Part shown: positions 8,968 through 17,035 of the stretch, piece by piece
How positions within the stretch are numbered: the stretch's first letter is position 1
Layout: each line of letters starts with the position of its first letter
The notes under the pieces: model-generated
Told to the model about the DNA's origin: nothing
Seen by the model: the letters and a program-made list of their open reading frames with translations, nothing else
The model's database searches: none
Assembly: GCF_024171405.1 (NCBI RefSeq)
Contig: NZ_JALJZT010000002.1
Span: 62,001-126,000 of the forward strand
Source: Qipengyuania citrea
GTDB lineage: Bacteria > Pseudomonadota > Alphaproteobacteria > Sphingomonadales > Sphingomonadaceae
Length of the DNA: 64,000 nucleotides
Direction of reading: 5' to 3'
Program-made: the position numbers and the translations under genes

Positions 8968-10260
8968 CTAGTCGGGCAGTTCGGCGTTGAGCCGGAGGAC
9001 CTCGCCCGCGAGATAGAGCGAACCCGCGATCAGCACGGGCAGGCCGTCTGCAGGCAAGTCGGCAAGCGCGGTCGTGATGTCCGGCTTGCTCACTGCCCGT
9101 GCCCCGAAAGCCGCCGCTGGATGCCACTCATGACCGGGGACGGGCACAACCGAAATGCTGGCCAGGCCGGGGGCCAGCGGTCCGGTCAGCGCCGCGGGGT
9201 CCTTGGCGTCGAGCATGCCGATGATGAGGTGTAGCCGTCGTCCCGCGAAATGCTCGCCCAGCATCCTGCCCGCGCCGGGATTGTGCCCGCCGTCGAGCCA
9301 GACTTCGCGCGCTCCGGCCAGGGGGCCATCCGCCAGCCGCTGGAGGCGCGCGGGCCAGCGCGCCTGCGCCAAGCCCTGCGCAATGGCAGCGGGCGAGACG
9401 GGAAGCCTGTCCTGATGGCGGAGCAGGGCCACTGCCAGCGCCGCATTCTGCGCCTGGTGCAGGCCCGGCAGCGCGGGGAGCGGCAGGGCGAGTTCGCCGC
9501 GCTCGTCGCGGTAGCGAAGCGCTTCGGCGATCTCGGTATCCCATTCCTCGCCCTGAATCGCCAGCGGCGCTGCCACGCGCGCAGCGGCGGCCATAACCTC
9601 GCCGCGTGCGTCGCCGGGATAGGACAGGCACACCAGCGGCGTGCCCGACTTGGCAATTCCCGTTTTCTCGAAGGCAATGCGCGCCAGTGGCTCTGTCGGT
9701 GCACCGGCCTCGGGCACCAGCAGGAAGCGCTCGTGGTCGATCCCCAGCGCGGCAATTCCGCAGGCGGCAAGCACTTCCGGCCCTAGCACATTGGTGGCAT
9801 CGAACCGCCCGCCAAGCCCCACCTCGACCACGCAGGCATCGGCGGGCACCCGCGCGAATTCGGTGAAGGCGGCGGCGATGGTCACTTCGAAGAAGCTGGG
9901 ATTGAGGTCTTCGCCGCTGTCGAGGACCTCGCACAGCAGCTCGGCCAGCCGTGCGTCCTCGATCAGCTTCCCGGCCAGCCGGATACGTTCGTTATAGCGC
10001 ACCAGATGCGGGCTGGTGGTGACATGGACGCGGTATCCTTGCGCCTCCAGCATTGCGCGCAGGAAGGCACAGGTCGAGCCCTTGCCATTGGTCCCGGCGA
10101 CGTGGAACACCGGGGGTAGCCGCAGCTGCGGATTGCCAAGCCGGTCGAGCAGCGCGCGGATCGTCTCGAGACCCAGCCGGCCGTCGGGCACGGACAGGCG
10201 GCCCAGCCGGTCAAGCTGGCGCTGCACTGCGGGGCTGTCGGAGCGGGCGAAATCCCGCAT
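8968..10260 (-). CDS. folC: Folylpolyglutamate synthase / dihydrofolate synthase FolC
   Basis: Cytosolic ATP-dependent ligase that adds L-glutamate to dihydropteroate and to reduced folates. At 430 residues it is full length. Seen: HVAGTNGKGST P-loop near residue 56, LGGRFDATNV (Mg/ATP region), GLHQAQNAALA and the WLDGGHNPGA motif of the C-terminal ligase domain. It follows accD by 8 nt, the conserved accD-folC order, and is the last gene of the minus-strand trp/accD cluster. Confidence 0.96.
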   Translation of the reverse strand: MRDFARSDSPAVQRQLDRLGRLSVPDGRLGLETIRALLDRLGNPQLRLPPVFHVAGTNGKGSTCAFLRAMLEAQGYRVHVTTSPHLVRYNERIRLAGKLIEDARLAELLCEVLDSGEDLNPSFFEVTIAAAFTEFARVPADACVVEVGLGGRFDATNVLGPEVLAACGIAALGIDHERFLLVPEAGAPTEPLARIAFEKTGIAKSGTPLVCLSYPGDARGEVMAAAARVAAPLAIQGEEWDTEIAEALRYRDERGELALPLPALPGLHQAQNAALAVALLRHQDRLPVSPAAIAQGLAQARWPARLQRLADGPLAGAREVWLDGGHNPGAGRMLGEHFAGRRLHLIIGMLDAKDPAALTGPLAPGLASISVVPVPGHEWHPAAAFGARAVSKPDITTALADLPADGLPVLIAGSLYLAGEVLRLNAELPD

Positions 10261-10268
10261 GCTGCGCG

Positions 10269-11117
10269 TCAGGCTGCCTCGGCGGGCGCCAGATAATCGA
10301 GCAGCGTCGCCAGCGTATCGGTCAGATCGTGGCGATGCACCACCATGTCGACCATGCCGTGCTTGTGCAGATATTCGGCGCGCTGGAACCCATCCGGGAG
10401 CTGTTCGCGGATGGTGTCCTGGATCACGCGCTGGCCGGCGAAACCGATCAGCGCGCCCGGTTCGGCGATATGCACGTCGCCCAGCATGGCATAGCTGGCA
10501 GTGACGCCGCCCGTGGTCGGGTCGGTCAGCACGACGATATAGGGCAGCTTGGCTTCCTTCAGCCGCCGCGTCATCACGGTCGCCTTGGGCATCTGCATCA
10601 GGCTGAGAATGCCTTCCTGCATCCGCGCGCCGCCGGCAGCGGTAACGACGATATAGGGGCAGTGCCGCGACAGCGCGCGCTCTGCGCCCTGACAGAAGGC
10701 GGTGCCCACCGCCATGCCCATCGATCCGCCCATGAATCCGAAGTCCTGCACGCCGACCACTGCCGGCTTGCCCTCGATCGCGCCCGATCCGACGAGGAAT
10801 GCGTCCTTGTGCGGGCTCTTGGCGCGCGCCTTCTTGAGGCGGTCGGTATATTTCGCCGTATCGCGGAACTTGAGCGGGTCTTCCTTCACATCGGGGATGG
10901 GAAGGACGTCGTAGCCTTCGTCGAGCAGCTGGCGCAGCCGCTCGTCGGCGCCGATGCGGCCGTGTTGGTCGCAGCGCGGGCAGACGTAGGAATTCTCCTC
11001 ATATTCCTGCGCGAACACCATCTGCTGGCAGCTGGGGCACTTGACCCACAGGTCCTTCTCGGTGCTGCGCTTGGACAGCGAGGTGATCGAATTGCGGACG
11101 CGCGTGAACCAGTTCAT
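10269..11117 (-). CDS. accD: Acetyl-CoA carboxylase carboxyltransferase subunit beta
   Basis: Beta subunit of the carboxyltransferase that makes malonyl-CoA for fatty acid synthesis, 282 residues. The N-terminal zinc ribbon is seen as [15 protein letters not shown] with the second pair in [11 protein letters not shown]. The crotonase-fold core shows the [11 protein letters not shown] and GGARMQEG segments. It sits between trpA and folC, the usual alphaproteobacterial arrangement, but a 151-nt spacer with two palindromic repeats separates it from trpA, so it may also have its own promoter. Confidence 0.96.
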   Translation of the reverse strand: MNWFTRVRNSITSLSKRSTEKDLWVKCPSCQQMVFAQEYEENSYVCPRCDQHGRIGADERLRQLLDEGYDVLPIPDVKEDPLKFRDTAKYTDRLKKARAKSPHKDAFLVGSGAIEGKPAVVGVQDFGFMGGSMGMAVGTAFCQGAERALSRHCPYIVVTAAGGARMQEGILSLMQMPKATVMTRRLKEAKLPYIVVLTDPTTGGVTASYAMLGDVHIAEPGALIGFAGQRVIQDTIREQLPDGFQRAEYLHKHGMVDMVVHRHDLTDTLATLLDYLAPAEAA

Positions 11118-11178
11118 GCGTTGGGCCTATAGTCGGGTTGTCACAAAGCTCAAATAGTCAGCGAGCGGGCGGTAGACC

Positions 11179-11205
11179 GTCACCCCCGCGCAGGCGGGGA
11201 TCCAG
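11179..11205 (+). repeat. Dispersed 27-nt palindromic intergenic repeat, copy 1
   Basis: A GTCACCCCCGCGCAGGCGGG core followed by GATCCAG forms a short hairpin (CCCCGC with GCGGGG). It differs at one of 27 positions from the reverse complement of the copy at 28996-29022 and at five from the inverted copy at 11239-11265. It lies in the trpA-accD spacer. Confidence 0.8.
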
Positions 11206-11238
11206 CTGAGCGATCGTCGGGCACACCGCATGCGTTAT

Positions 11239-11265
11239 CTGGGCCCCTGCCTGCGCAGGGGCGAC
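11239..11265 (-). repeat. Dispersed 27-nt palindromic intergenic repeat, copy 2 (inverted)
   Basis: CTGGGCCCCTGCCTGCGCAG followed by GGGCGAC is the inverted partner of the copy 33 nt upstream, matching it at 22 of 27 positions. The facing pair could fold into one long stem-loop between trpA and accD. Confidence 0.78.
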
Positions 11266-11268
11266 GGG

Positions 11269-12075
11269 TTAGCGGGCGGCGTGAACGGCTTCTGCCAGCG
11301 ACGCGGTAAGTTCGCGCAGCTTGGCCGGCGCGTCGGTGCCATGCTCGGCCACCAGTTCGACCAGCGCCGAACCCACGACCACGCCATCGGCCACCCGCGC
11401 AATCTCGCGGGCCTGTTCGGGCGTGCGCACACCGAAGCCGACCGCGACGGGAATATCGGTCGCCGCCTTGATGCGCGACACATTCGCCTCGATCGATTCA
11501 ATCGCCGCTTGCTGCATCCCGGTGATCCCCGCGACCGCGACGTAGTAGAGGAAGCCTTCGCTTCCTTCGACAACCGCGGGCAGGCGCTTGTCGTCGGTGG
11601 TGGGGGTGGCGAGCCGGATGGGGGCGATTCCCGCATCACGCAGTTGGGGGCCGAGCGCGTCGTCTTCCTCGGGCGGGATGTCGACGCAGATCACGCCGTC
11701 GACGCCCGCATTCTTCGCGGCTTGCGCGAACCATTCGGGTCCGCGGCGGATCATCGGGTTGGCATAGCCCATCAGCACCAGCGGCACCTCGGGATGGCGT
11801 GCGCGGAACTCGGTCGCGATGCGCAGTACACCGGCGGTCGTCGTGCCCTTGCCGAGCGAGCGGATATTGGCCTGCTGGATCGCGGGGCCGTCGGCCATCG
11901 GATCGGTAAAAGGCATGCCCAGCTCGATCACATCCGCGCCGCTTTCAACCAGCGCGTCGAGATTGGCCGCCGTGTCGCCGTCGCCTGCGGTCAGGAAGCA
12001 AACGAGCGCGGGGTGCGGCTTGGCGAAGGCTGCGGAAAGGCGATTCAGGGTGTTCATGGGGTCAGGTTCGTTCAT
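11269..12075 (-). CDS. trpA: Tryptophan synthase alpha chain
   Basis: Cleaves indole-3-glycerol phosphate to indole and glyceraldehyde-3-phosphate and channels indole to TrpB. The 268-residue TIM barrel shows FLTAGDGD near the start, the catalytic acid regions VIELGMPFTDPMADGP and the phosphate-binding GFGVRTPEQA. Two in-frame ATGs are possible (12075 and 12057, MNTLNRL); neither has a strong ribosome binding site. Unlike most trpBA pairs, it is separated from trpB by about 400 nt that holds a small membrane ORF. Confidence 0.96.
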   Translation of the reverse strand: MNEPDPMNTLNRLSAAFAKPHPALVCFLTAGDGDTAANLDALVESGADVIELGMPFTDPMADGPAIQQANIRSLGKGTTTAGVLRIATEFRARHPEVPLVLMGYANPMIRRGPEWFAQAAKNAGVDGVICVDIPPEEDDALGPQLRDAGIAPIRLATPTTDDKRLPAVVEGSEGFLYYVAVAGITGMQQAAIESIEANVSRIKAATDIPVAVGFGVRTPEQAREIARVADGVVVGSALVELVAEHGTDAPAKLRELTASLAEAVHAAR

Positions 12076-12271
12076 CTAACTCGGCCGAAGTCTGAGACAT
12101 GGACCGGGTGCTGCACTGTCCAAGGGCAGAAAAGCTTGCTGGCATGGATGGGCCTTTTTTCAGTGTGATCACGGATAAGGCAGAATGGTGGGCCATGCGG
12201 CGACAATTGCATGTTCTGCGTGGTGTAGGACAGGTCAGGTTTGGTGACAGTGATCGATAGGCCGGTCACGA
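12076..12271 (-). other. AT-richer spacer between the small membrane ORF and trpA
   Basis: About 200 nt with visibly lower GC than the flanking trp genes (for example GCCTTTTTTCAGTGTGATCA). A 77-codon frame at 12072-12305 on the minus strand crosses it but lacks a ribosome binding site, overlaps the small ORF and has no recognisable composition, so it is not called as a gene. No clear terminator or promoter was seen. Confidence 0.5.
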
Positions 12272-12475
12272 TTAGGCATTCTTTCTCGATGAGACCCGCA
12301 GCCAAATCAACGTGGTGAGCATGAAGCTACCAAGCATTGCCAACCGGATGGTGCTGACGTTGTCCCACGCGTCAAATATAAAGAGGGACGATGTGCCTAG
12401 GACTCCAATGACCACAAGTGGCAAAAGCAGGCCATAGCGACTGAGCCAAAAACGCTTGATCAAATTGACGATCAA
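12272..12475 (-). CDS. Small two-helix membrane protein between trpB and trpA (tentative)
   Basis: A 67-residue frame starting with TTG that overlaps the trpB stop by 4 nt. The product has two strong hydrophobic segments ([19 protein letters not shown] and [15 protein letters not shown]) flanked by basic residues, which is the pattern of a small inner-membrane protein. I recognise no family. Its base composition is lower in GC than trpB and trpA. The overlap with trpB is consistent with translational coupling, but a chance frame cannot be excluded because the start is TTG and no homolog can be checked here. Confidence 0.45.
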   Translation of the reverse strand: MIVNLIKRFWLSRYGLLLPLVVIGVLGTSSLFIFDAWDNVSTIRLAMLGSFMLTTLIWLRVSSRKNA

Positions 12476-13689
12476 ATCTCCACTCCCAGCCGCTCTGCAA
12501 CCGTGAAGATGTCCTTATCCCCGCGTCCGCACAGATTGGCGAGAATGACGCTGTCTTTCGGCATCTCCTTCGCGCGCTTGGCCACCGCCGCGATCGCGTG
12601 GCTGGGTTCGAGCGCGGGGATGATGCCCTCGGTGCGGCAGAGGAGTTGGAAGGCCTCCAATGCTTCCTCGTCGGTAATCGCGGTGTATTCGACGCGCTCC
12701 ATATCCTTGAGCCAGGCGTGTTCGGGGCCGATGCCGGGATAGTCCAGCCCGGCGCTGATCGAGTGGCCTTTGGTGATCTGGCCGTCCTCGTCCTGCAGCA
12801 AATAGGTCTTGTTGCCGTGGAGCACGCCGGGGAAACCGCCGAGCAGGCTGGCTGCGTGTTCGTCGCCGTCGAGGCCGTGGCCTGCCGCCTCCACGCCGAG
12901 CATCTTCACGTCCGGATCGTCGAGGAAGGGGTGGAACAGGCCCAGCGCGTTCGAGCCGCCGCCGATCGCCGCGACCAGCAGGTCGGGCAGGCGGCCGATA
13001 CGGTCCTGCATCTGCTGGCGCGCTTCCTTGCCGATCACGCTCTGGAAGTCGCGGACAAGCTCGGGGTAGGGATGCGGCCCCGCGGCGGTGCCGATGATGT
13101 AGAACGTGTCGTGGACATTGGCGACCCAGTCGCGCAGCCCCTCGTTCATCGCGTCCTTGAGCGTGCCGCGCCCGCTGGTCACGGGCACCACTTCGGCGCC
13201 GAGCAGCTTCATGCGGAAGACGTTGGGCGACTGCCGCCGGACATCTTCCGCGCCCATGTAGACCACGCAGGGCAGGCCGAAGCGCGCGCAGACGGTGGCG
13301 GTGGCGACGCCGTGCTGGCCCGCGCCGGTTTCGGCGATGATGCGCGTCTTGCCCATGCGGATCGCGAGCAGGATCTGCCCGATGCAATTGTTGATCTTGT
13401 GCGCGCCGGTATGGTTCAATTCGTCGCGCTTGAACCAGATCTGCGCACCCCCGACCGCCTCGGTCAGCCGCTCGGCGAAATAGAGCGGGCTGGGGCGGCC
13501 GACATAATGTTCGAGCAAATTGTCGAATTCACGCTGGAATTCGGGATCGGCCTGCGCCGCGCGATATTCACGCTCGAGATCGAGCACCAGCGGCATCAGC
13601 GTTTCGGCGACATAGCGCCCGCCGTAATCGCCGAAATGCCCGCGCTCGTCGGGCTGGGTGCGGTAGGAGTTGGGATTGATTTCGGTCAT
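12472..13689 (-). CDS. trpB: Tryptophan synthase beta chain
   Basis: PLP enzyme that condenses indole with serine to give tryptophan, 405 residues. Seen: [13 protein letters not shown]-terminus, the PLP lysine in [23 protein letters not shown], and the glycine loop GGGSNALG that holds the PLP phosphate. It lies between trpF (97 nt upstream) and trpA (about 400 nt downstream). The ATG at 13689 is preceded by a purine-rich stretch that includes GGGGAAAG. Confidence 0.97.
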   Translation of the reverse strand: MTEINPNSYRTQPDERGHFGDYGGRYVAETLMPLVLDLEREYRAAQADPEFQREFDNLLEHYVGRPSPLYFAERLTEAVGGAQIWFKRDELNHTGAHKINNCIGQILLAIRMGKTRIIAETGAGQHGVATATVCARFGLPCVVYMGAEDVRRQSPNVFRMKLLGAEVVPVTSGRGTLKDAMNEGLRDWVANVHDTFYIIGTAAGPHPYPELVRDFQSVIGKEARQQMQDRIGRLPDLLVAAIGGGSNALGLFHPFLDDPDVKMLGVEAAGHGLDGDEHAASLLGGFPGVLHGNKTYLLQDEDGQITKGHSISAGLDYPGIGPEHAWLKDMERVEYTAITDEEALEAFQLLCRTEGIIPALEPSHAIAAVAKRAKEMPKDSVILANLCGRGDKDIFTVAERLGVEI

Positions 13690-13756
13690 CGCTTTCCCCT
13701 TGCCGTTGCCAAGAGGCGAAGTCGAGACAGCTTTGCTATTTTGCAGAGCATCAGGA

Positions 13757-13769
13757 CTGCGGACCGCAG
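13757..13769. promoter_or_regulatory. Small palindrome in the trpF-trpB spacer
   Basis: CTGCGGACCGCAG is a 13-nt palindrome with a single central base in the 96-nt gap between trpF and trpB. It could be an operator or a short attenuating hairpin. No T-run follows on either strand, so it is not a standard terminator. Confidence 0.3.
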
Positions 13770-13785
13770 GTATTCAGGCGGTGCG

Positions 13786-14418
13786 TCAGGCGCTCCGCAC
13801 GGCGCGGCAGAAGTCGGCGATACGCTGCGGATCCTTGACGCCGGGCGCACTTTCCACCCCGCTCGAGGTATCGACCAGCGGTGCTTGGGTCGCGCGGATC
13901 GCCTCGGCGACGTTGTCTGCCGTGAGGCCGCCGGCCAGCGCCCAGTCGATCTTGTGGTCGTGCCCGGCAAGCAGCGACCAATCGAAGGCCGTGCCATTGC
14001 CACCCGGCAGCTTCTTGGCGGGGGCATCGAACAGCAGGCGATCGACCATGCCGATATATTTCTCGCTGCGGGTCAGCGTGCCCGCGTCTTTCAGCCCGAC
14101 TGCCTTCCACACTTCATAGGACAGGCTCCGGCGTATGCCGCCGATCCACTTGGGCGTCTCGCTCCCGTGGAATTGGATGATGTCGGGCTGGATCGCGTTG
14201 AGCGCGCGCCCGGTCAGCTCGGGATCGGCATTGACCAGCAGCAACACCGCCTTGGCTTTGCCGCGAACCCGATCACGCAGTTCCCGGGCCTGGTCGAGCG
14301 CGACATGCCGCGGAGAGGGTTCGTAATGCACGAGCCCGATATGCGTCGCGCCCGCTTCGATCGCGGCGTCCACGGTTTCGGGCGTCGAGAGCCCGCAAAT
14401 CTTGATCTGAACCGACAT
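13786..14418 (-). CDS. trpF: Phosphoribosylanthranilate isomerase
   Basis: Isomerises N-(5'-phosphoribosyl)anthranilate to CdRP in tryptophan synthesis. The 210-residue TIM barrel shows IKICGLSTPETVDAAIEAGA at the N-terminus (catalytic Cys in KICG), FHGSE, LLFDAPA (catalytic Asp) and WALAGGLTADNVAEAI (phosphate binding), ending with VDTSSGVESAPGVKD. The start at 14418 is set by AGGA 5 nt upstream and by the family N-terminus; a longer frame continues upstream inside pyrF but is not coding. It follows pyrF by 8 nt. Confidence 0.96.
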   Translation of the reverse strand: MSVQIKICGLSTPETVDAAIEAGATHIGLVHYEPSPRHVALDQARELRDRVRGKAKAVLLLVNADPELTGRALNAIQPDIIQFHGSETPKWIGGIRRSLSYEVWKAVGLKDAGTLTRSEKYIGMVDRLLFDAPAKKLPGGNGTAFDWSLLAGHDHKIDWALAGGLTADNVAEAIRATQAPLVDTSSGVESAPGVKDPQRIADFCRAVRSA

Positions 14419-14426
14419 GGAGTGTC

Positions 14427-15101
14427 CTAGAGCGTCGCTTCGATATCGCGCGCGGCCTGCGCGGGATCTTCGGCGCGGCTGATCGGGCGGCCGATCACCA
14501 GCACGCTGGCGCCATCGTCGCGCGCCTGGCGCGGAGTGACGACGCGTTTCTGGTCGCCCACGGCGCTGCCTGCCGGGCGCAGGCCGGGAACGACGAAGAA
14601 GCCATCCTTCCACTGGTCGTGGACCGCCTTCATTTCCTGACCCGAGCAAACAATGCCGTCGAGACCCGCTTCGTGCGACAATTCGGCGAGGCGCTTCACA
14701 TGATCGTGCGCGCTGCCCCTGATGCCGGTGCGCTCAAGGTCGCGATCGTCCATGCTGGTGAGCATGGTGACGCCCACGACCCTGGTATTCTCTCCCGCCG
14801 CGGCCTTGGCATCCTCGAGCATCGCGCGCCCGCCGCTGGCATGCACCGTGACGATGCTCGGTTCGAGCACGTGGATCGCCTGCATCGCGCCGGCAACGGT
14901 GTTGGGAATGTCGTAGAGCTTGAGGTCGAGGAAGATCGGCAGGCCAAGCTGGCCGATCATGTGCACCCCGTGCGCGCCATGTGCGCAGAAGAATTCGAGC
15001 CCCAGCTTGATCCCGCCGACATGGCCCTTGACCTTCTTGGCCAGATCGAGGCCGTCGCGCAGGTGCGGAACGTCGAGTGCAAGATAGATAGGGTTGGTCA
15101 T
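14427..15101 (-). CDS. pyrF: Orotidine 5'-phosphate decarboxylase
   Basis: Last step of UMP synthesis. The 224-residue product starts MTNPIYLALDVP and shows the catalytic IFLDLKLYDIPNTV (Asp-x-Lys-x-x-Asp core), VHASGG, and the phosphate-binding VVTPRQARDDGA and VIGRPIS segments. The start at 15101 overlaps the stop of the upstream lapA-like gene by 4 nt. trpF follows at 8 nt, so pyrimidine and tryptophan genes share a transcript. Confidence 0.96.
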   Translation of the reverse strand: MTNPIYLALDVPHLRDGLDLAKKVKGHVGGIKLGLEFFCAHGAHGVHMIGQLGLPIFLDLKLYDIPNTVAGAMQAIHVLEPSIVTVHASGGRAMLEDAKAAAGENTRVVGVTMLTSMDDRDLERTGIRGSAHDHVKRLAELSHEAGLDGIVCSGQEMKAVHDQWKDGFFVVPGLRPAGSAVGDQKRVVTPRQARDDGASVLVIGRPISRAEDPAQAARDIEATL

Positions 15102-15463
15102 GCGGGTTTCGACGGCTCGGGGTCGACCGGATTGACCGGTTCGGGCGGCAGGTCGCTGGCGGGTGTCTCGGCGGTGGGCGTTTGCGTCGGCGCGGGCGCG
15201 GGTGCCGCAGCCGGAGTTGCCAGGCGGGTGGTCGCAGCCTCCAGCGCATTGATGCGCCGCTGCGCACGCCATTTGCTGGCGCGGTGAACCAGCCACATCG
15301 GCACCAGGCCGAGCAGGAAGGAAATGATCACCAGCGCGGGCAGCTTGGTCTCGAGCACGAGGTTCGACCAGATCTGCACTTCGACCGGCTTCCAGTTGAA
15401 AAAGCTGAAGGCCAGCAGCGAGAACAGCAGCAGGACCCAACCGATGGTGCGCACGATTTGCAT
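15098..15463 (-). CDS. LapA-domain (DUF1049) inner-membrane protein
   Basis: A 121-residue protein with two N-terminal membrane helices (VLLLFSLLAFSFFNW and LPALVIISFLLGLVPMWLV) followed by a basic stretch and a Pro/Ala-rich cytoplasmic tail. The spacing of the helices and the NWKPVEVQIW loop match the LapA/YciS family, which in Escherichia coli acts with LapB to regulate LpxC and lipopolysaccharide synthesis. No lapB-like gene is seen next to it. The start at 15463 precedes the first helix; it overlaps pyrF by 4 nt. Confidence 0.8.
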   Translation of the reverse strand: MQIVRTIGWVLLLFSLLAFSFFNWKPVEVQIWSNLVLETKLPALVIISFLLGLVPMWLVHRASKWRAQRRINALEAATTRLATPAAAPAPAPTQTPTAETPASDLPPEPVNPVDPEPSKPA

Positions 15464-15521
15464 GAAGTGAAGCCCCTCTTGTGTCTTGTCGGGCGATGCT
15501 AGGCCGGGACCCGTCCCGCGT

Positions 15522-16832
15522 CTAGCCGAAGACCCGCGCGAAGATCGTGTCGACATGCTTGAAGTGGTATTCGAGGTCGAATTTCTCCTCGAGCTGCTGG
15601 GCGCCGAGCGCGGCGGTGACATCCTCGTCGCGCTTGAGCAGGTCGAGCAGCGTCAGCCGGCCATCCGATTCCCACACCTTCATCGCATTGCGCTGGACGA
15701 GGCGATAGGCATCCTCGCGGCTGACCCCGTTCTGCGTCAGCGCCAGCAGCACGCGCTGCGAATGGATCAACCCGCCCATGCGGTCCATGTTCGCTTGCAT
15801 GCGCTCGGGATAGACCAGCAGCTTGTCGACCACGCCGGTCAGCCGCGCGAGCGCGAAATCGAGCGTGATGCAGGCATCGGGGCCGATGAAGCGTTCGACC
15901 GAGGAATGCGAGATATCGCGCTCGTGCCACAGCGCCACGTTTTCCAGCGCGGGCAGGGCATAGGCGCGGATCATGCGCGCCTGGCCGGTGAGGTTCTCGG
16001 TCAGGATCGGGTTGCGCTTGTGCGGCATCGCGCTCGACCCCTTCTGGCCGGGCGAGAAATATTCTTCCGCCTCGAGCACTTCGGTGCGCTGGAGATGGCG
16101 AACCTCGACCGCCAGCCGCTCGATCGAACCGGCGATAACCGCGAGCGTCGAAAAGAACATCGCGTGCCGGTCGCGCGGGATGACCTGCGTCGAGACCGGC
16201 TCCACGGTCAGGCCGAGCTTGTCGGCTACATGCTCTTCCACCTGCGGGTCGATATTGGCGAAAGTGCCGACAGCACCCGAAATGGCGCAGGTCGCAATTT
16301 CCGCGCGCGCCGCGAGCAGGCGGGTCTTGCAGCGGTCGAATTCGGCATAGGCCTGCGCCAGCTTGAGCCCGAAGGTCACCGGTTCGGCATGGATGCCGTG
16401 GCTGCGCCCGATGGTGGGCGTGTATTTGTGTTCCTCGGCGCGGCGCTTGATCGCCTCGAGCAGGCCGTCGAGATCGGCCAGCAGGATATCGGCAGAGCGG
16501 GCCAGTTGGACCGCCAGCGTCGTGTCGAGCACGTCGCTGCTGGTCATGCCCTGGTGCATGAAGCGCGCTTCGTCGCCGACATTCTCGGCCACCCAGGTAA
16601 GGAAGGCGATGACATCGTGCTTGGTGACCGCTTCGATCGCGTCGATCGCCTCGACGTCGATCTTGGGATCGGTTGCCCACCAGTCCCACAGCGCCTTGGC
16701 CGCGCTCGGCGGGACCACGCCCAATTCGCCCAGCTTTTCGGTCGCATGCGCCTCGATTTCGAACCAGATGCGATACTTCGCCTCGGCCTCCCACAAAGCG
16801 GTCATTTCGGGACGGGCGTAGCGGGGGACCAT
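15522..16832 (-). CDS. purB: Adenylosuccinate lyase
   Basis: Cytosolic lyase acting twice in purine synthesis (SAICAR to AICAR, adenylosuccinate to AMP). The 436-residue product begins [10 protein letters not shown] and carries the superfamily signature [11 protein letters not shown] plus [12 protein letters not shown] (catalytic His region) and [12 protein letters not shown] upstream of 16832 fixes this start. The gene is alone on the minus strand, about 60 nt upstream of the lapA-like gene, and divergent from the secreted transglutaminase gene. Confidence 0.97.
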   Translation of the reverse strand: MVPRYARPEMTALWEAEAKYRIWFEIEAHATEKLGELGVVPPSAAKALWDWWATDPKIDVEAIDAIEAVTKHDVIAFLTWVAENVGDEARFMHQGMTSSDVLDTTLAVQLARSADILLADLDGLLEAIKRRAEEHKYTPTIGRSHGIHAEPVTFGLKLAQAYAEFDRCKTRLLAARAEIATCAISGAVGTFANIDPQVEEHVADKLGLTVEPVSTQVIPRDRHAMFFSTLAVIAGSIERLAVEVRHLQRTEVLEAEEYFSPGQKGSSAMPHKRNPILTENLTGQARMIRAYALPALENVALWHERDISHSSVERFIGPDACITLDFALARLTGVVDKLLVYPERMQANMDRMGGLIHSQRVLLALTQNGVSREDAYRLVQRNAMKVWESDGRLTLLDLLKRDEDVTAALGAQQLEEKFDLEYHFKHVDTIFARVFG

Positions 16833-17035
16833 GGTGAGCTCCGGATGCGATAGGGGCTGAAACGTGGCGCTGCCGCTAGGCGGAGCGCAACCGAATAGCA
16901 AGGTTCGCGCGAGCCGGTCCGCACTGTGGTGCGCGCGGCACGCGCGGCGCGAAACAACAGCTTTCGGGCGGCGAAATATTGGCAGGCCGCCGCTTATCGC
17001 ATAGATGCGCGGGAATTAGGGGGAGTTCCAAAGAC

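Noticed and set aside
12072..12305. A 77-codon minus-strand frame between trpB and trpA
   Set aside because: It overlaps the better small membrane frame, has no ribosome binding site and no hydrophobic or domain pattern.
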